Shown: positions 8,172-17,179 of the stretch, one piece after another
Numbering within the stretch: the stretch's first letter is position 1
Layout of the letters: every line of letters begins with the position of its first letter
The notes under the pieces: model-generated
Told to the model about the DNA's origin: nothing
The model's database searches: none
The model's input: only the letters and a program-made list of their open reading frames with translations
From: Brevundimonas sp. Root1279
GTDB lineage: Bacteria > Pseudomonadota > Alphaproteobacteria > Caulobacterales > Caulobacteraceae
Assembly (NCBI RefSeq): GCF_001425945.1
Contig: NZ_LMEB01000008.1
Coordinates: 124,001 to 188,000, forward strand
DNA length: 64,000 nt
Direction: 5' to 3'
Translations under genes and position numbers: made by a program

Positions 8172-9692
8172 ATGACGGACAACCGGCTGAAGCGAATCGT
8201 CATCGTCGGCGGCGGCACCGCCGGCTGGATGGCGGCGGCGGTCATATCGAAGAGCCTGCGGCCCGGCTACTGCGCCATCGAGCTGGTCGAATCGCCGGAG
8301 ATCGGCACCGTCGGCGTCGGCGAGGCGACCATCCCCCCGATCCAGGCGCTGAACCGCCAGCTGGGAATTGACGAAGACGAGTTCGTCCGCCGCACCCAGG
8401 CGACCTTCAAGCTTGGCATCCAATTCCAGAACTGGGGTTCGCTGGGCAACGAGTATGTCCACCCGTTCAGCACCTATGGCGCGGACCTGGAGGGCCTGCA
8501 CTTCCATCACCACTGGCTGCGCGCCAAGGCGAACGGCATCGAGGCCGGGTCGCTGGATGACTATTCTCTGGTTATCCAGGCGATGAAGGCCGGCAAGTTC
8601 GCCCGCCCGTCTCAGGATCCGCGTAACGTCCTGTCGCGGATGGCCCACGCCTTCCACTTCGACGCCAGCCTGTACGGCGCCTTCCTGCGCGACATGGCCA
8701 TGGGCCGGGGCGTGCGCCGGCACGAGCGCAAGATCGTCGGGGTGAACCTGAACTCCGAGACCGGCTTCGTGGAATCGCTGTCGCTCGACAACGGAGAGAC
8801 GTTGGCGGGCGACCTTTTCATCGACTGCTCAGGCTTCCGCGGCCTGCTGATCGAGGGTGCGCTGCAGACCGGCTACGAGGACTGGTCCCACTGGCTGCCG
8901 GTCGATCGGGCGCAGGCCGTGCCCTGCGAGGCCGTCGGCGCGCCGACGCTCTATACCAAGTCCACCGCCCATGACGCCGGCTGGCAATGGCGCATCCAGC
9001 TGCAGCACCGCACCGGCAACGGCCACGTCTACTGCTCGTCCTTCACCACCGACGAGGCCGCCCGCGACACGCTGATGGCGAACCTGGACGGCAAGCCCTT
9101 GGCCGAGCCGCGCATGCTGCGCTTCCTGACCGGCCGCCGTAAGAAGGCGTGGAACAAGAACGTCGTCTGCCTGGGCCTGGCGTCCGGTTTCATCGAGCCG
9201 CTCGAGTCGACCAGCATCCACCTGGTGCAGACCGGTGTGACGACGTTGATGTCCTTCTTCCCCGACCTGCGCTTCGATCAGACGGACATCGACAAGTACA
9301 ACGCCATTATCCAGGAGGAGTACGAGCACGCCCGTGACTTCGTGATCCTGCATTATCACGCGACCCAGCGGGACGATTCCGAGTTCTGGAACCACGTCCG
9401 GACGATGAGCATCCCGGACAGCCTGAAGACGCGGGTCGACCTGTTCCGCAGCCGGGCCCGAGTGTGGGGCAAGCAGGAGGATCTGTTCGCCTTCACCAGC
9501 TGGGTCGCAGTGATGCTGGGCCAGGGCATCATGCCGAGCGGCTACGACCCGATGGCCGACCAGAAGCCGCTGGCCGAGCTCGCGACCAAGCTGGAAGGCA
9601 TGCGCGGGGTGATCCAGCGGGGCGTGGCGAGCATGCCGACGCACCAGCAGTTCATCGACCGCCACTGCCGCGCCTACGACGACGCCGCCTGA
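8172..9692 (+). CDS. Flavin-dependent (tryptophan-family) halogenase
   Basis: 506 residues. FAD-binding GGGTAGW at 13-19, the halogenase lysine Lys80 in ATFKLGIQF, and IEPLESTSIH with Glu345/Ser346, at almost the numbering of the catalytic residues of PrnA-type tryptophan halogenases. The family WxWxIP motif appears as WQWRIQ (271-276), so both tryptophans are kept but the proline is replaced. Family enzymes use FADH2, O2 and halide to make hypohalous acid that is guided by the lysine. BrvH, a Brevundimonas member, brominates indole; the natural substrate of this group is unsettled. The start is ATG 8172 because GGGGAG lies five bases before it; ATG 8160 would include that site. It is divergent from a TonB receptor and 25 bp from GH97, with no natural-product genes nearby. 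Confidence 0.88.
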   Translation: MTDNRLKRIVIVGGGTAGWMAAAVISKSLRPGYCAIELVESPEIGTVGVGEATIPPIQALNRQLGIDEDEFVRRTQATFKLGIQFQNWGSLGNEYVHPFSTYGADLEGLHFHHHWLRAKANGIEAGSLDDYSLVIQAMKAGKFARPSQDPRNVLSRMAHAFHFDASLYGAFLRDMAMGRGVRRHERKIVGVNLNSETGFVESLSLDNGETLAGDLFIDCSGFRGLLIEGALQTGYEDWSHWLPVDRAQAVPCEAVGAPTLYTKSTAHDAGWQWRIQLQHRTGNGHVYCSSFTTDEAARDTLMANLDGKPLAEPRMLRFLTGRRKKAWNKNVVCLGLASGFIEPLESTSIHLVQTGVTTLMSFFPDLRFDQTDIDKYNAIIQEEYEHARDFVILHYHATQRDDSEFWNHVRTMSIPDSLKTRVDLFRSRARVWGKQEDLFAFTSWVAVMLGQGIMPSGYDPMADQKPLAELATKLEGMRGVIQRGVASMPTHQQFIDRHCRAYDDAA

Positions 9693-9717
9693 CGTTCCCT
9701 CTCCCGGAGATCGCCCG

Positions 9718-11691
9718 ATGACCCTTCGCTCCATGCTGATGGGCGCCGCGGCGACCCTCGCCTTCGCCTCCCCTGCCCTAGCCCAGGACCTGGGCCTCGC
9801 CTCGCCGGACGGGCGGATCCGGCTGACCGTAGCCAGCCCGCAGGACGGAACGGCCACCTATGCGGTCCGGCTGGACGGGCGCGAGATCCTGTCGCCGTCG
9901 CAACTGACGCTCGACCTCGAGGCAGGCGGGACGCTGGGCCGCGGCATGACGGTCGAGGGGTCGGCCCGTCGGCAGGGCGAGGACCGCTACGACCTGATCG
10001 GCAAGGCCTCGCGCGTCCGCAAGCCGTACAACGAACTGACCGTCGACCTGACCGAGCCGGACCAGCCCGGCCGCCCAGGCCGCGACATGCAACTGGTGTT
10101 CCGCGCCTACGACGACGGCGTCGCCTTCCGCTACCTCGTGCCGGCCGCACCGGGGACCGAGACGCTCGGGCTCAAGGCCGAGGGCACGCAGTTCGCATTC
10201 CCCGGCGACTATCGCTGTTGGGGGCTGAACCTGGGGCGGTTCAACTCGTCCCACGAGGGGGAATTCGACCCGATCGAGGCCGCACGCTTCCGCGACCACA
10301 ACGCCTATGACGCGCCGCTGGTCTGCGAGACCGGCGACGGCGGCCCGGCCCTCGCCCTGGCCGAGGCGGACCTGCGCGACTATCCGGCCCTCTACCTTGC
10401 CGGGCGCGGCGACGGCGGGACCGGCGTCCAGGCCAAGCTGGCCCCGCGGCTGGACGACCCGCAGGTCGCCGCCCGCACCCGCGTCGGCTCGGACCTGGCT
10501 ACGCCCTGGCGGGTGGTGATGATCGCCGACCGTCCGGGCGAGCTGATCGAGTCGACCCTGGTGACCGACCTCAGCCCCGGCCCGGACTTCGACGCCTCCT
10601 GGGTCAAGCCCGGCAAGGCGGCCTGGGACTGGTGGAACGGCGGCCAGGTCTCGTCCGTGCCGAACGCCGGCATGAACACCGAGACCTTCAAGGCCTACAT
10701 CGACTTCGCGGCCGCCAATGACTTCGAATACGTCATGATCGACGAGGGCTGGAACCTCGGCGCCGGGGGCGGCGGCTTGGTGCGGCGCGGCGTCGACGTG
10801 ACCCGGACCATCCCCGAGATCGACATGCCCGCCCTGGTCGCCTACGGCCGCGAGCGCGACGTCGGGGTCCTGCTGTGGGTCAACTGGAAGGCGCTGGACG
10901 CCCAGTTCGACGCGGCGCTGGACCAGTACCGCGACTGGGGCGTGGCCGGCATCAAGGTCGACTTCATGGACCGCGACGACCAGCAGATGGTCGACTGGTA
11001 TCACCGCCTGCTGGGCCAGGCCGCCGAGCATCGGCTGCTGGTCGACCTGCATGGCGCCTTCCACCCGACCGGCCTGGCGCGGACCTATCCCAACTACCTG
11101 ACCCAGGAAGGGGTGCTGGGGGCCGAGTACAACAAATGGTCCTCGCGGGTGACGGCGACGCACAACGTCACCCTGCCCTACACGCGCATGATCATCGGCC
11201 CGATCGACTACACGCCGGGCGGCTTCCGCAACGTGCGGCCCGAGGACTTCAAGGACCGCTTCATCCTGCCGACGGTGCAGACGACGCGGGCGCACGGCCT
11301 GGCCATGTATGTCGTCTACGACAGCCCGCTGGCGATCGTGGCCGATACGCCGGACGCCTACGCCGGCCAGCCCGAGATGCCCTTCCTGCAGGCCGTTCCC
11401 ACGACCTGGGACGAGACCCGCTTCATCGCCGGCGAGATCGGCCAGTCGATCGTGCTGGCGCGGCGCAAGGGCGCCGACTGGTACCTGGGGGCCATGACCA
11501 ACGAAGAAGCGCGGACGGTGACCGTGCCGCTCGACTTCCTCGGCGGCCGGACCTTCACGGCGACGATCTACGCGGACGGCGATGCGCCGGACCGAACCGT
11601 GATCGAGACGCGGACGGTGCGGGCGGGCGACGCCTTGACCCTGAACCTCGCCGGCAGCGGCGGGGCGGCGGTGCGCCTGACGCCCCGCTGA
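9718..11691 (+). CDS. GH97 glycoside hydrolase, probable retaining alpha-galactosidase type
   Basis: 657 residues, with a signal peptide to about residue 22 (ALAQD). An N-terminal beta-sandwich (about 25-270), a (beta/alpha)8 catalytic domain (about 280-560) and a C-terminal beta domain follow the GH97 plan. GIKVDFMDRDDQ places Asp415 where the retaining branch of GH97 has its nucleophile, and Glu470 in GVLGAEYN suits the acid/base. The inverting SusB-type alpha-glucosidases lack this Asp. The likely reaction is hydrolysis of alpha-galactosides in the periplasm. GGAGA lies seven bases before the start, and the gene is 25 bp behind the halogenase, probably cotranscribed. The exact linkage is not predictable from sequence alone. 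Confidence 0.85.
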   Translation: MTLRSMLMGAAATLAFASPALAQDLGLASPDGRIRLTVASPQDGTATYAVRLDGREILSPSQLTLDLEAGGTLGRGMTVEGSARRQGEDRYDLIGKASRVRKPYNELTVDLTEPDQPGRPGRDMQLVFRAYDDGVAFRYLVPAAPGTETLGLKAEGTQFAFPGDYRCWGLNLGRFNSSHEGEFDPIEAARFRDHNAYDAPLVCETGDGGPALALAEADLRDYPALYLAGRGDGGTGVQAKLAPRLDDPQVAARTRVGSDLATPWRVVMIADRPGELIESTLVTDLSPGPDFDASWVKPGKAAWDWWNGGQVSSVPNAGMNTETFKAYIDFAAANDFEYVMIDEGWNLGAGGGGLVRRGVDVTRTIPEIDMPALVAYGRERDVGVLLWVNWKALDAQFDAALDQYRDWGVAGIKVDFMDRDDQQMVDWYHRLLGQAAEHRLLVDLHGAFHPTGLARTYPNYLTQEGVLGAEYNKWSSRVTATHNVTLPYTRMIIGPIDYTPGGFRNVRPEDFKDRFILPTVQTTRAHGLAMYVVYDSPLAIVADTPDAYAGQPEMPFLQAVPTTWDETRFIAGEIGQSIVLARRKGADWYLGAMTNEEARTVTVPLDFLGGRTFTATIYADGDAPDRTVIETRTVRAGDALTLNLAGSGGAAVRLTPR

Positions 11692-11700
11692 TACGAAAAC

Positions 11701-11723
11701 GGCGCCGCTCGGGGAGCGGCGCC
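11701..11723. terminator. Bidirectional hairpin between convergent genes
   Basis: A perfect 10-bp stem (GGCGCCGCTC and complement, 3-nt loop) lies between the GH97 stop and the symporter stop. On the minus strand it is followed by GTTTTC, giving a short U-run for the symporter transcript; the plus-strand side has none. Confidence 0.7.
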
Positions 11724-11749
11724 GCCTGCGTTCGACCCTCAGGCCACGG

Positions 11750-13327
11750 TCACCACCAGATGGCGTAGACCGCGATGAGGAAGGCGATGACGCCCAGGGC
11801 CGCGATGTTGAAGCCCGTAGTCGTCTTGTAGCTGACGCCCTCGAAGGTGATCGGGACCGGCTGGGTCTTTTGCGGGACCAGGAGGGAGACGATGATCGCC
11901 GCCAGCAGGGAGACCACGAAGACGACGCCGACCCGGTTCATGAACGGGAAGACGAAGGCGCCGGTCGACTGCAGCCACCAGAACCCGGCCGACAGCACCA
12001 CCGACAGGATGGCCCCGGTCAGGGCGCCGGCCTCGGAGGCGCGCTTCCAGAACATGCCCAGCATGAAGATCACCACGATACCCGGGGTGAAGAAGCCGGT
12101 GAACTCCTGGATGAACTGGAAGGCCTGCTCGAAGCTGCCGACCAGCGGGCGGGCGGCGATGATGCCGATGACGGTGGCGACCACCGCCGCGATGCGGCCC
12201 ACCAGCACCAGGTGCGACTCGGACGAGCCCTTCCGGGCCTTGGCGTAAAGGTCGAGGGTGAAGATGGTGGCGATCGAGTTCACCTTCGACGCCAGCGAGG
12301 CGATGATTGCGGCGACCAGGGCGGCGAAGACGAGCCCCTTCAGGCCGACCGGCAGCAGGCCCATGACCATCGGATAGGCGGCGTTGTGGCCGACCGCTCC
12401 GGGCTCGAACAGGGCCAGGGCGGCGAGGCCCGGCAGGACCACGATGACCGGCATCAGCAGCTTCAGATAGGCGGCGAAGGCGATCCCCTTCTGGGCCTCG
12501 GGGACCGACTTGGCGGCCAGGCCGCGCTGGATGATGTACTGGTTGAAGCCCCAGTAGCTCAGATTCATGATCCACAGACCGCCGATCAGGACGGCGATGC
12601 CCGGCAGGTCCTTGAAGTGCGGGCTGTCGGGCGAGAGGATCATGTCGAACTTCTCGGGGAACTGGCTGGTCAGGGTGGTGAAGCCGCCGAGAACGCCGGC
12701 GTCGCCGCCGATCTGGCCGAGCGCGATGTAGGCGATGATCAGGCCGCCGAGCACCAGCAGGGTGACCTGGACGATGTCGGTCAGGGCCACGGCCTTCAGC
12801 CCGCCCCACATCTGATAGGCCAGGGCGAAGAGGCCCAGGATGATGACCGAGACAATCGGATCGAGGCCCGTCAGGGTATGGATCGGCACGGCGCCCAGCC
12901 ACAGGATCGAGGTCACGTTCACGAAGACGTAGAGGATCAGCCAGAACACGGCCATGACGGTCCGCAGCGTCGGTCCGTACCGCTGCTCCAGAAACTGGGG
13001 CATGGTGTAGATGTTGTTGGCCAGGAAGATCGGCAGGAAATACTTGCCGACGATGATCAGGGTCAGGGCCGCCATCCATTCGTAGGAGGCGATCGCCAGG
13101 CCGATCACATAGCCCGAGTGCGACATGCCGATGATCTGCTCGGCCGAGATGTTGGCCGCGATCAGAGAGGCGCCGATAGCCCACCAGGGCAGGTTCTTCG
13201 ACGCCAGGAAATAGTCGGTCGAGGTCTTTTTCGCACCGGTCTTGTCGCGCGAGACCCATTGGGCCAGGCCGAAGATGCAGACGGCGTAGATGGCGAGAAT
13301 GACCAGATCGATGGTCGCGAGCGTCAT
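11750..13327 (-). CDS. Sodium:solute symporter (SGLT-like sugar transporter)
   Basis: 525 residues, about 14 hydrophobic segments. The order of conserved stretches, for example TDYFLASKNLPWWAIGASL, ANISAEQIIGMSHSGY, LWLGAVPIHT, ALVAAIIASLASKVNS and FFTPGIVVIFMLGMFWKRAS, is that of the SSS family close to vSGLT-type Na+/galactose carriers. It would bring a monosaccharide released by the periplasmic glycosidases into the cytoplasm with Na+. The start at 13327 has an ideal GGGGAGG six bases upstream. It is divergent from the IclR regulator (179-bp shared region) and convergent with GH97. Which sugar it carries is not evident. Confidence 0.88.
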   Translation of the reverse strand: MTLATIDLVILAIYAVCIFGLAQWVSRDKTGAKKTSTDYFLASKNLPWWAIGASLIAANISAEQIIGMSHSGYVIGLAIASYEWMAALTLIIVGKYFLPIFLANNIYTMPQFLEQRYGPTLRTVMAVFWLILYVFVNVTSILWLGAVPIHTLTGLDPIVSVIILGLFALAYQMWGGLKAVALTDIVQVTLLVLGGLIIAYIALGQIGGDAGVLGGFTTLTSQFPEKFDMILSPDSPHFKDLPGIAVLIGGLWIMNLSYWGFNQYIIQRGLAAKSVPEAQKGIAFAAYLKLLMPVIVVLPGLAALALFEPGAVGHNAAYPMVMGLLPVGLKGLVFAALVAAIIASLASKVNSIATIFTLDLYAKARKGSSESHLVLVGRIAAVVATVIGIIAARPLVGSFEQAFQFIQEFTGFFTPGIVVIFMLGMFWKRASEAGALTGAILSVVLSAGFWWLQSTGAFVFPFMNRVGVVFVVSLLAAIIVSLLVPQKTQPVPITFEGVSYKTTTGFNIAALGVIAFLIAVYAIWW

Positions 13328-13506
13328 GAAATGCCTCCCCGGCGCGGTCCTGTTCCGGACTCGGCCGGGACGCTAGGGGACGCCGGCGGTGTCGGCAATA
13401 CGGTTTTCATATTCGACACGATGGTTCACAGGTGATCGGGCTGCGGCGACTTCTCCGAAGCAGCGGGAACGGCTAGCTTCGCTATCCGAACGAGAACCGA
13501 GGCCTC

Positions 13507-14283
13507 ATGTCGCTGAACGACGATACCGACGACCGCAAATACCGCGCGCCGGCGCTCGAGAAGGGGCTCGACGTGCTGGAGCTGCTGGCGTCGCATGGCG
13601 AGCCGATGACGCCGTCGCAGATGTCGGGGGTGCTGGGCCGGTCGGTCAGCGAGCTGTTCCGCATGATCCAGGTGCTGGAGTTCCGCGGCTATATCGAACA
13701 GTCGCCGGAGGGCTATCGCCTGACCAACCGGCTGTTCACCCTGGGCATGGCCCAGGCGCCGGTGAAGTCGCTGATCGACGCCGCCCTGCCGGTGATGCGC
13801 GAACTGGCTCTGACGACGGTTCAGTCCTGCCACCTGGTGGTGCTGTCGGACGAGCAGATCGTGGTCATCGCCCGCGTCGAGGGACCAGGCGACCTCGGCT
13901 TCTCGGTGCGCGTTGGCTACCGCCGCAATGTCATCGACGCCACCTCCGGCCTGATGTTCTACGGCGCGGCCTCGGCCGTGGCCAAGGCGCAGCTGCGCGA
14001 GCGGCTGACGGCCAAGTTCGGGGCCGGGCGGACGCAGAAATTCATCAAGGCCGCCGACGAGGCAGGCGCGCACGGCCATGTCGAGCGGGCCAGCGACTTC
14101 GTGAAGGGGGTCACCGACCTGGTGGCGCCGGTCATCGGGGCCGACGGGGTCATCGCCACCCTGATCTCGCCCTATATCGAGCGCACCCCGCCGACCTGCA
14201 GCATTGAGGAGGCCGTCGGCCACCTTCGTAAGGCGGCGGCGGCGATCTCGGCCGAGATGAGCGCGGTCTCGCAAGCCTCCTGA
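13507..14283 (+). CDS. IclR-family transcriptional regulator
   Basis: 258 residues. An N-terminal winged helix (about 15-75, EKGLDVLELLASHGEPMTP then SVSELFRMIQVLEFRGYIEQ) is followed by the IclR effector-binding domain (GYRRNVIDATSGLMFYGA, VAPVIGADGVIATL). GAGG precedes the ATG. It lies between the symporter (divergent) and the SDR/xylD pair (same strand, 122 bp later), so it probably regulates these two units in response to a sugar acid or sugar. Caulobacter's own xyl genes are controlled by a LacI-type XylR, so this block seems to have a separate input. Confidence 0.88.
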   Translation: MSLNDDTDDRKYRAPALEKGLDVLELLASHGEPMTPSQMSGVLGRSVSELFRMIQVLEFRGYIEQSPEGYRLTNRLFTLGMAQAPVKSLIDAALPVMRELALTTVQSCHLVVLSDEQIVVIARVEGPGDLGFSVRVGYRRNVIDATSGLMFYGAASAVAKAQLRERLTAKFGAGRTQKFIKAADEAGAHGHVERASDFVKGVTDLVAPVIGADGVIATLISPYIERTPPTCSIEEAVGHLRKAAAAISAEMSAVSQAS

Positions 14284-14326
14284 TCAAACAAGCCACCGAA
14301 ATTGATGACGCGCCCGCCCCGGCGCG

Positions 14327-14386
14327 TTGACTTCGCACGCCCGGATCAGCATTTTCGCGGACGAACAGCGCTTTCATGAGTGAAAG
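14327..14386 (+). promoter_or_regulatory. Putative promoter and palindromic operator before the SDR/xylD pair
   Basis: TTGACT (14327-14332) and CATTTT (14350-14355), 17 bp apart, could be -35 and -10 elements. A perfect 6-bp inverted repeat with a 4-base centre, CTTTCATGAGTGAAAG, follows at 14371-14386, just past the expected start site, as expected of a repressor site. IclR is the nearest candidate regulator. Part of the palindrome recurs at 8095 and 23896. Confidence 0.45.
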
Positions 14387-14405
14387 GTGCTGACTGGGGA
14401 GCGCC

Positions 14406-15155
14406 ATGGCCGCCATCTATCCCGATCTCGCGGGCAAGACCGTCGTCGTCACCGGCGGCGCGGGCGGCATCGGCGAGGCCATCACCCGCGCCTTCGTCGC
14501 CCAGGGAGCCAGGGTCGGCTTCCTCGATCTCGACGCCGCGCGCGGCGAGAGGCTCCAGGAAGAACTGGGCGAAGCCGCCCTGTTCGTTCGCTGCGACGTG
14601 ACCGACATCCCGGCCCTGAAGGCTGCGGTGGACGAGGTGCGCGCACGCCTCGGTCCGATCGGCGTGCTGATCAACAACGCCGCCCACGACGAGCGCCACG
14701 AGACGCTTGAGGTCACCGAAGACTACTGGGATGGCCGCATGGCCGTGAATCTGAAGCACCAGTTCTTCGCATCGCAGGCCGTGCTCCCCGACATGATGGC
14801 CGCCCAGAAGGGCTCCATCGTCAACCTGGGCTCCTGCTCCTGGATCATCGGCCAGGGCGGCATGGCGGCCTATACGGCGTCCAAGTCGGCGGTGCTGGGC
14901 CTGACCCGCTCGCTGGCCCGCGACTTCGGCGGGCACGGGGTGAGGGTCAACGCCGTCGCCCCCGGCTGGATCATGACGGAACGCCAGCTCGAGCTCTGGG
15001 TCACCCCGGAGACCGAGAAGGAGATCTACGCCAACCAGTGCATCAAGCGCCCGCTGGTCCCCGACGACGTCGCCCGCGTCGTGGTCTTCCTGTCGTCCGA
15101 CGACGCCTCGGCCATCACCAATCAACACTACGTCGTCGACGGCGGCTGGAACTGA
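14406..15155 (+). CDS. SDR sugar 1-dehydrogenase (XylB paralogue)
   Basis: 249 residues, classical SDR: TGGAGGIGEA nucleotide loop, NNAAHDERH, and the catalytic YTASK with its upstream Ser in NLGSCSW. It resembles the xylose dehydrogenase at 21889-22647 (both keep IYP.L.G at the start, ERH/DRH after NNA, and GGW/AGW ends) but is clearly diverged. It would oxidise an aldose to its lactone with NAD(P)+. It is followed after 6 bp by the XylD-type dehydratase, so it starts an oxidative non-phosphorylating sugar route. Because a second, closer XylB is present, this copy may serve L-arabinose or another aldose; the substrate is inferred. Confidence 0.82.
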   Translation: MAAIYPDLAGKTVVVTGGAGGIGEAITRAFVAQGARVGFLDLDAARGERLQEELGEAALFVRCDVTDIPALKAAVDEVRARLGPIGVLINNAAHDERHETLEVTEDYWDGRMAVNLKHQFFASQAVLPDMMAAQKGSIVNLGSCSWIIGQGGMAAYTASKSAVLGLTRSLARDFGGHGVRVNAVAPGWIMTERQLELWVTPETEKEIYANQCIKRPLVPDDVARVVVFLSSDDASAITNQHYVVDGGWN

Positions 15156-15161
15156 CCTGAC

Positions 15162-16946
15162 ATGAAGAAGCCGCTGCGCTCGCGCGCCTGGTTCGACAAT
15201 CCGGAGAACCCGGACATGACCGCGCTCTATCTCGAGCGCTACCTGAACTACGGCCTGACGCGGAAGGAGCTGCAGTCGGACAAGCCGATCATCGGCATCG
15301 CCCAGACCGGCTCGGACCTCAGCCCCTGCAACCGCCACCACCTGGTGCTGGCCGAGCGCCTGCGCGAAGGCATTCGCGAGGCCGGCGGCATCGCCATGGA
15401 GTTCCCGGTCCACCCGATCCAGGAGACCGGCAAGCGCCCGACCGCCGGGCTGGACCGCAACCTGGCCTACCTCGGCCTGGTCGAGAGCCTGTACGGCTAT
15501 CCGCTGGACGGCGTCGTCCTGACCATCGGCTGCGACAAGACCACTCCCGCCTGCCTGATGGCTGCGGCGACCGTCGACATGCCCGCCATCGCCCTGTCGG
15601 TCGGCCCGATGCTGAACGGCTGGCACAAGGGCGAGCGCACCGGCTCGGGCACGATCATCTGGAAGGCCCGCCAGATGATGGCCGCCGGCGAGATCGACTA
15701 CGACGGCTTCATCGAGCTGGTGGCCTCCTCGGCGCCGTCGGTCGGATACTGCAACACCATGGGCACGGCGACGACGATGAACTCGCTGGCCGAGGCGCTG
15801 GGCATGTCCCTGCCCGGCTCGGCGGCCATCCCGGCGCCGTACCGCGAACGGGCGCAGGTCGCCTATGAGACCGGCCTGCGCATCGTCGAGATGGTGCGCG
15901 AGGACCTCAAGCCGTCGGACATCCTGACCAAGGAGGCGTTCCACAACGCCATCGTCGTCAACAGCGCCATCGGCGGCTCGACCAACGCCCCGATCCACCT
16001 GACCGCCCTGGCCCGCCACGCCGGCGTCGAGGTGCCGCTAAAGGACTGGGAGACCCACGGCCTGCACGTGCCGCTGCTGGTCAATCTGCAGCCCGCCGGC
16101 GAGTACCTGGGTGAGGACTATTTCCATGCGGGCGGCGTGCCCGCCGTGGTCAACCAGCTGATGCAGCAGGGCTTGATCCACGAGGGCGCCCTCACCGTCA
16201 ACGGCAAGACCATGGGCGACAACTGCCGCGGGGCCGAGATCGTCCTGCCGGACGTGATCAAGACCTTCGACGCGCCGATGAAGACCGACGCCGGCTTCCT
16301 GGTGCTGACCGGCAACCTGTTCTCGACCGCCATCATGAAGCTGAGCGTCATCAGCCCGGAGTTCCGCGAGCGCTATCTGTCCGACCCGGCCGACCCCAAC
16401 GCCTTCGAGGGCCCGGCGGTCGTGTTCGACGGGCCGGAGGACTATCACCACCGCATCGACGACGAGAGCCTGGGCATCACCGAGCGGACCCTGCTGTTCA
16501 TGCGCGGCGCCGGTCCGATCGGCTATCCGGGCGCGGCCGAGGTCGTAAACATGCGGCCGCCCGCCTACCTGATCAAACAGGGCGTCACCGCCATCGCCTG
16601 CATCGGCGACGGCCGCCAGTCGGGCACCTCGGGCTCGCCCTCGATCCTCAACGCCTCGCCGGAAGCGGCCGCGGGAGGGAACATCGCCCTGCTGCAGACC
16701 GGCGACCGGGTGCGCATCGACCTGAACACCGGCCGCGCCGACATCCTGATTTCGGACGAGGCGCTGGCCGAGCGCCGTGCAGCCTTCGAGGCGGCGGGCG
16801 GGTACACGTACCCCGCCTCGCAGACGCCCTGGCAGGAGATCCAGCGCAGCATGGTCGGCCAGCTGGAAACCGGCGCGACTCTGGAGCCGGCCGTGAAATA
16901 CCACCGCATCATCGACAAGTTCGGCCTGCCCCGGGACAACCACTAG
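15162..16946 (+). CDS. xylD: D-xylonate (pentonate) dehydratase, IlvD/Edd family
   Basis: 594 residues, the length of Caulobacter XylD, which it follows closely ([56 protein letters not shown] and a final NH). Fe-S cluster cysteines are at 56 (SPCNR), 124 (GCDKTTPA) and 197 (YCNTMGT). It dehydrates D-xylonate, and often L-arabinonate, to the 2-keto-3-deoxy acid, the third step of the Weimberg pathway. It is separated from the other xyl genes and on the opposite strand, behind the SDR and IclR genes. It is the only xylonate dehydratase in the window, so it would have to serve the xylXBEAC unit too unless another copy exists elsewhere. Confidence 0.88.
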   Translation: MKKPLRSRAWFDNPENPDMTALYLERYLNYGLTRKELQSDKPIIGIAQTGSDLSPCNRHHLVLAERLREGIREAGGIAMEFPVHPIQETGKRPTAGLDRNLAYLGLVESLYGYPLDGVVLTIGCDKTTPACLMAAATVDMPAIALSVGPMLNGWHKGERTGSGTIIWKARQMMAAGEIDYDGFIELVASSAPSVGYCNTMGTATTMNSLAEALGMSLPGSAAIPAPYRERAQVAYETGLRIVEMVREDLKPSDILTKEAFHNAIVVNSAIGGSTNAPIHLTALARHAGVEVPLKDWETHGLHVPLLVNLQPAGEYLGEDYFHAGGVPAVVNQLMQQGLIHEGALTVNGKTMGDNCRGAEIVLPDVIKTFDAPMKTDAGFLVLTGNLFSTAIMKLSVISPEFRERYLSDPADPNAFEGPAVVFDGPEDYHHRIDDESLGITERTLLFMRGAGPIGYPGAAEVVNMRPPAYLIKQGVTAIACIGDGRQSGTSGSPSILNASPEAAAGGNIALLQTGDRVRIDLNTGRADILISDEALAERRAAFEAAGGYTYPASQTPWQEIQRSMVGQLETGATLEPAVKYHRIIDKFGLPRDNH

Positions 16947-16968
16947 GACGGCCTGTCCTGGCGTGGAG

Positions 16969-17176
16969 CTTGTCATCCCGGAAGCGCCGCAGGCGCTATC
17001 CGGGACGCGGAACCACTTTGACTGGCGCTCCCGGAAGCTGCGTCGGCAGCTGTCCGGGAGACAGGCAGCGTCGCACAGGCAGTCGCCCGGCTTGCTGCTG
17101 CGCAGCCTCCGGGCGGATCAACTAGAAATGCAGCTGGCGCCCCCGATCTCCGCTTCGCTTCGTCGGGGATGACAAG
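16969..17176. repeat. 208-bp palindromic block with 11-bp terminal inverted repeats (REP/MITE-like)
   Basis: CTTGTCATCCC at 16969-16979 is repeated inverted as GGGATGACAAG at 17166-17176. Inside are three hairpins. 16976-17005 and 17029-17059 share the outer arms TCCCGGAAGC and TCCGGGA. 17084-17115 has CGCCCGG and CCGGGCG arms around a GCTG/CAGC inner stem. It fills the space between convergent xylD and the mutarotase gene and holds no gene. It could be a dispersed REP-type element or serve as a bidirectional terminator; copy number cannot be judged from one window. Confidence 0.65.
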
Positions 17177-17179
17177 GGG

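Noticed and set aside
8172..11691. A halogenated natural-product cluster
   Set aside because: Apart from the halogenase there are no biosynthetic genes; all neighbours are glycan uptake and sugar catabolism genes.
14361..14376. ACAGCGCTTTCA as a third xyl operator before the SDR/xylD pair
   Set aside because: Only the AGCGCT centre and a few outer bases agree with the xyl palindrome; the stronger symmetry there is CTTTCATGAGTGAAAG, which overlaps it.
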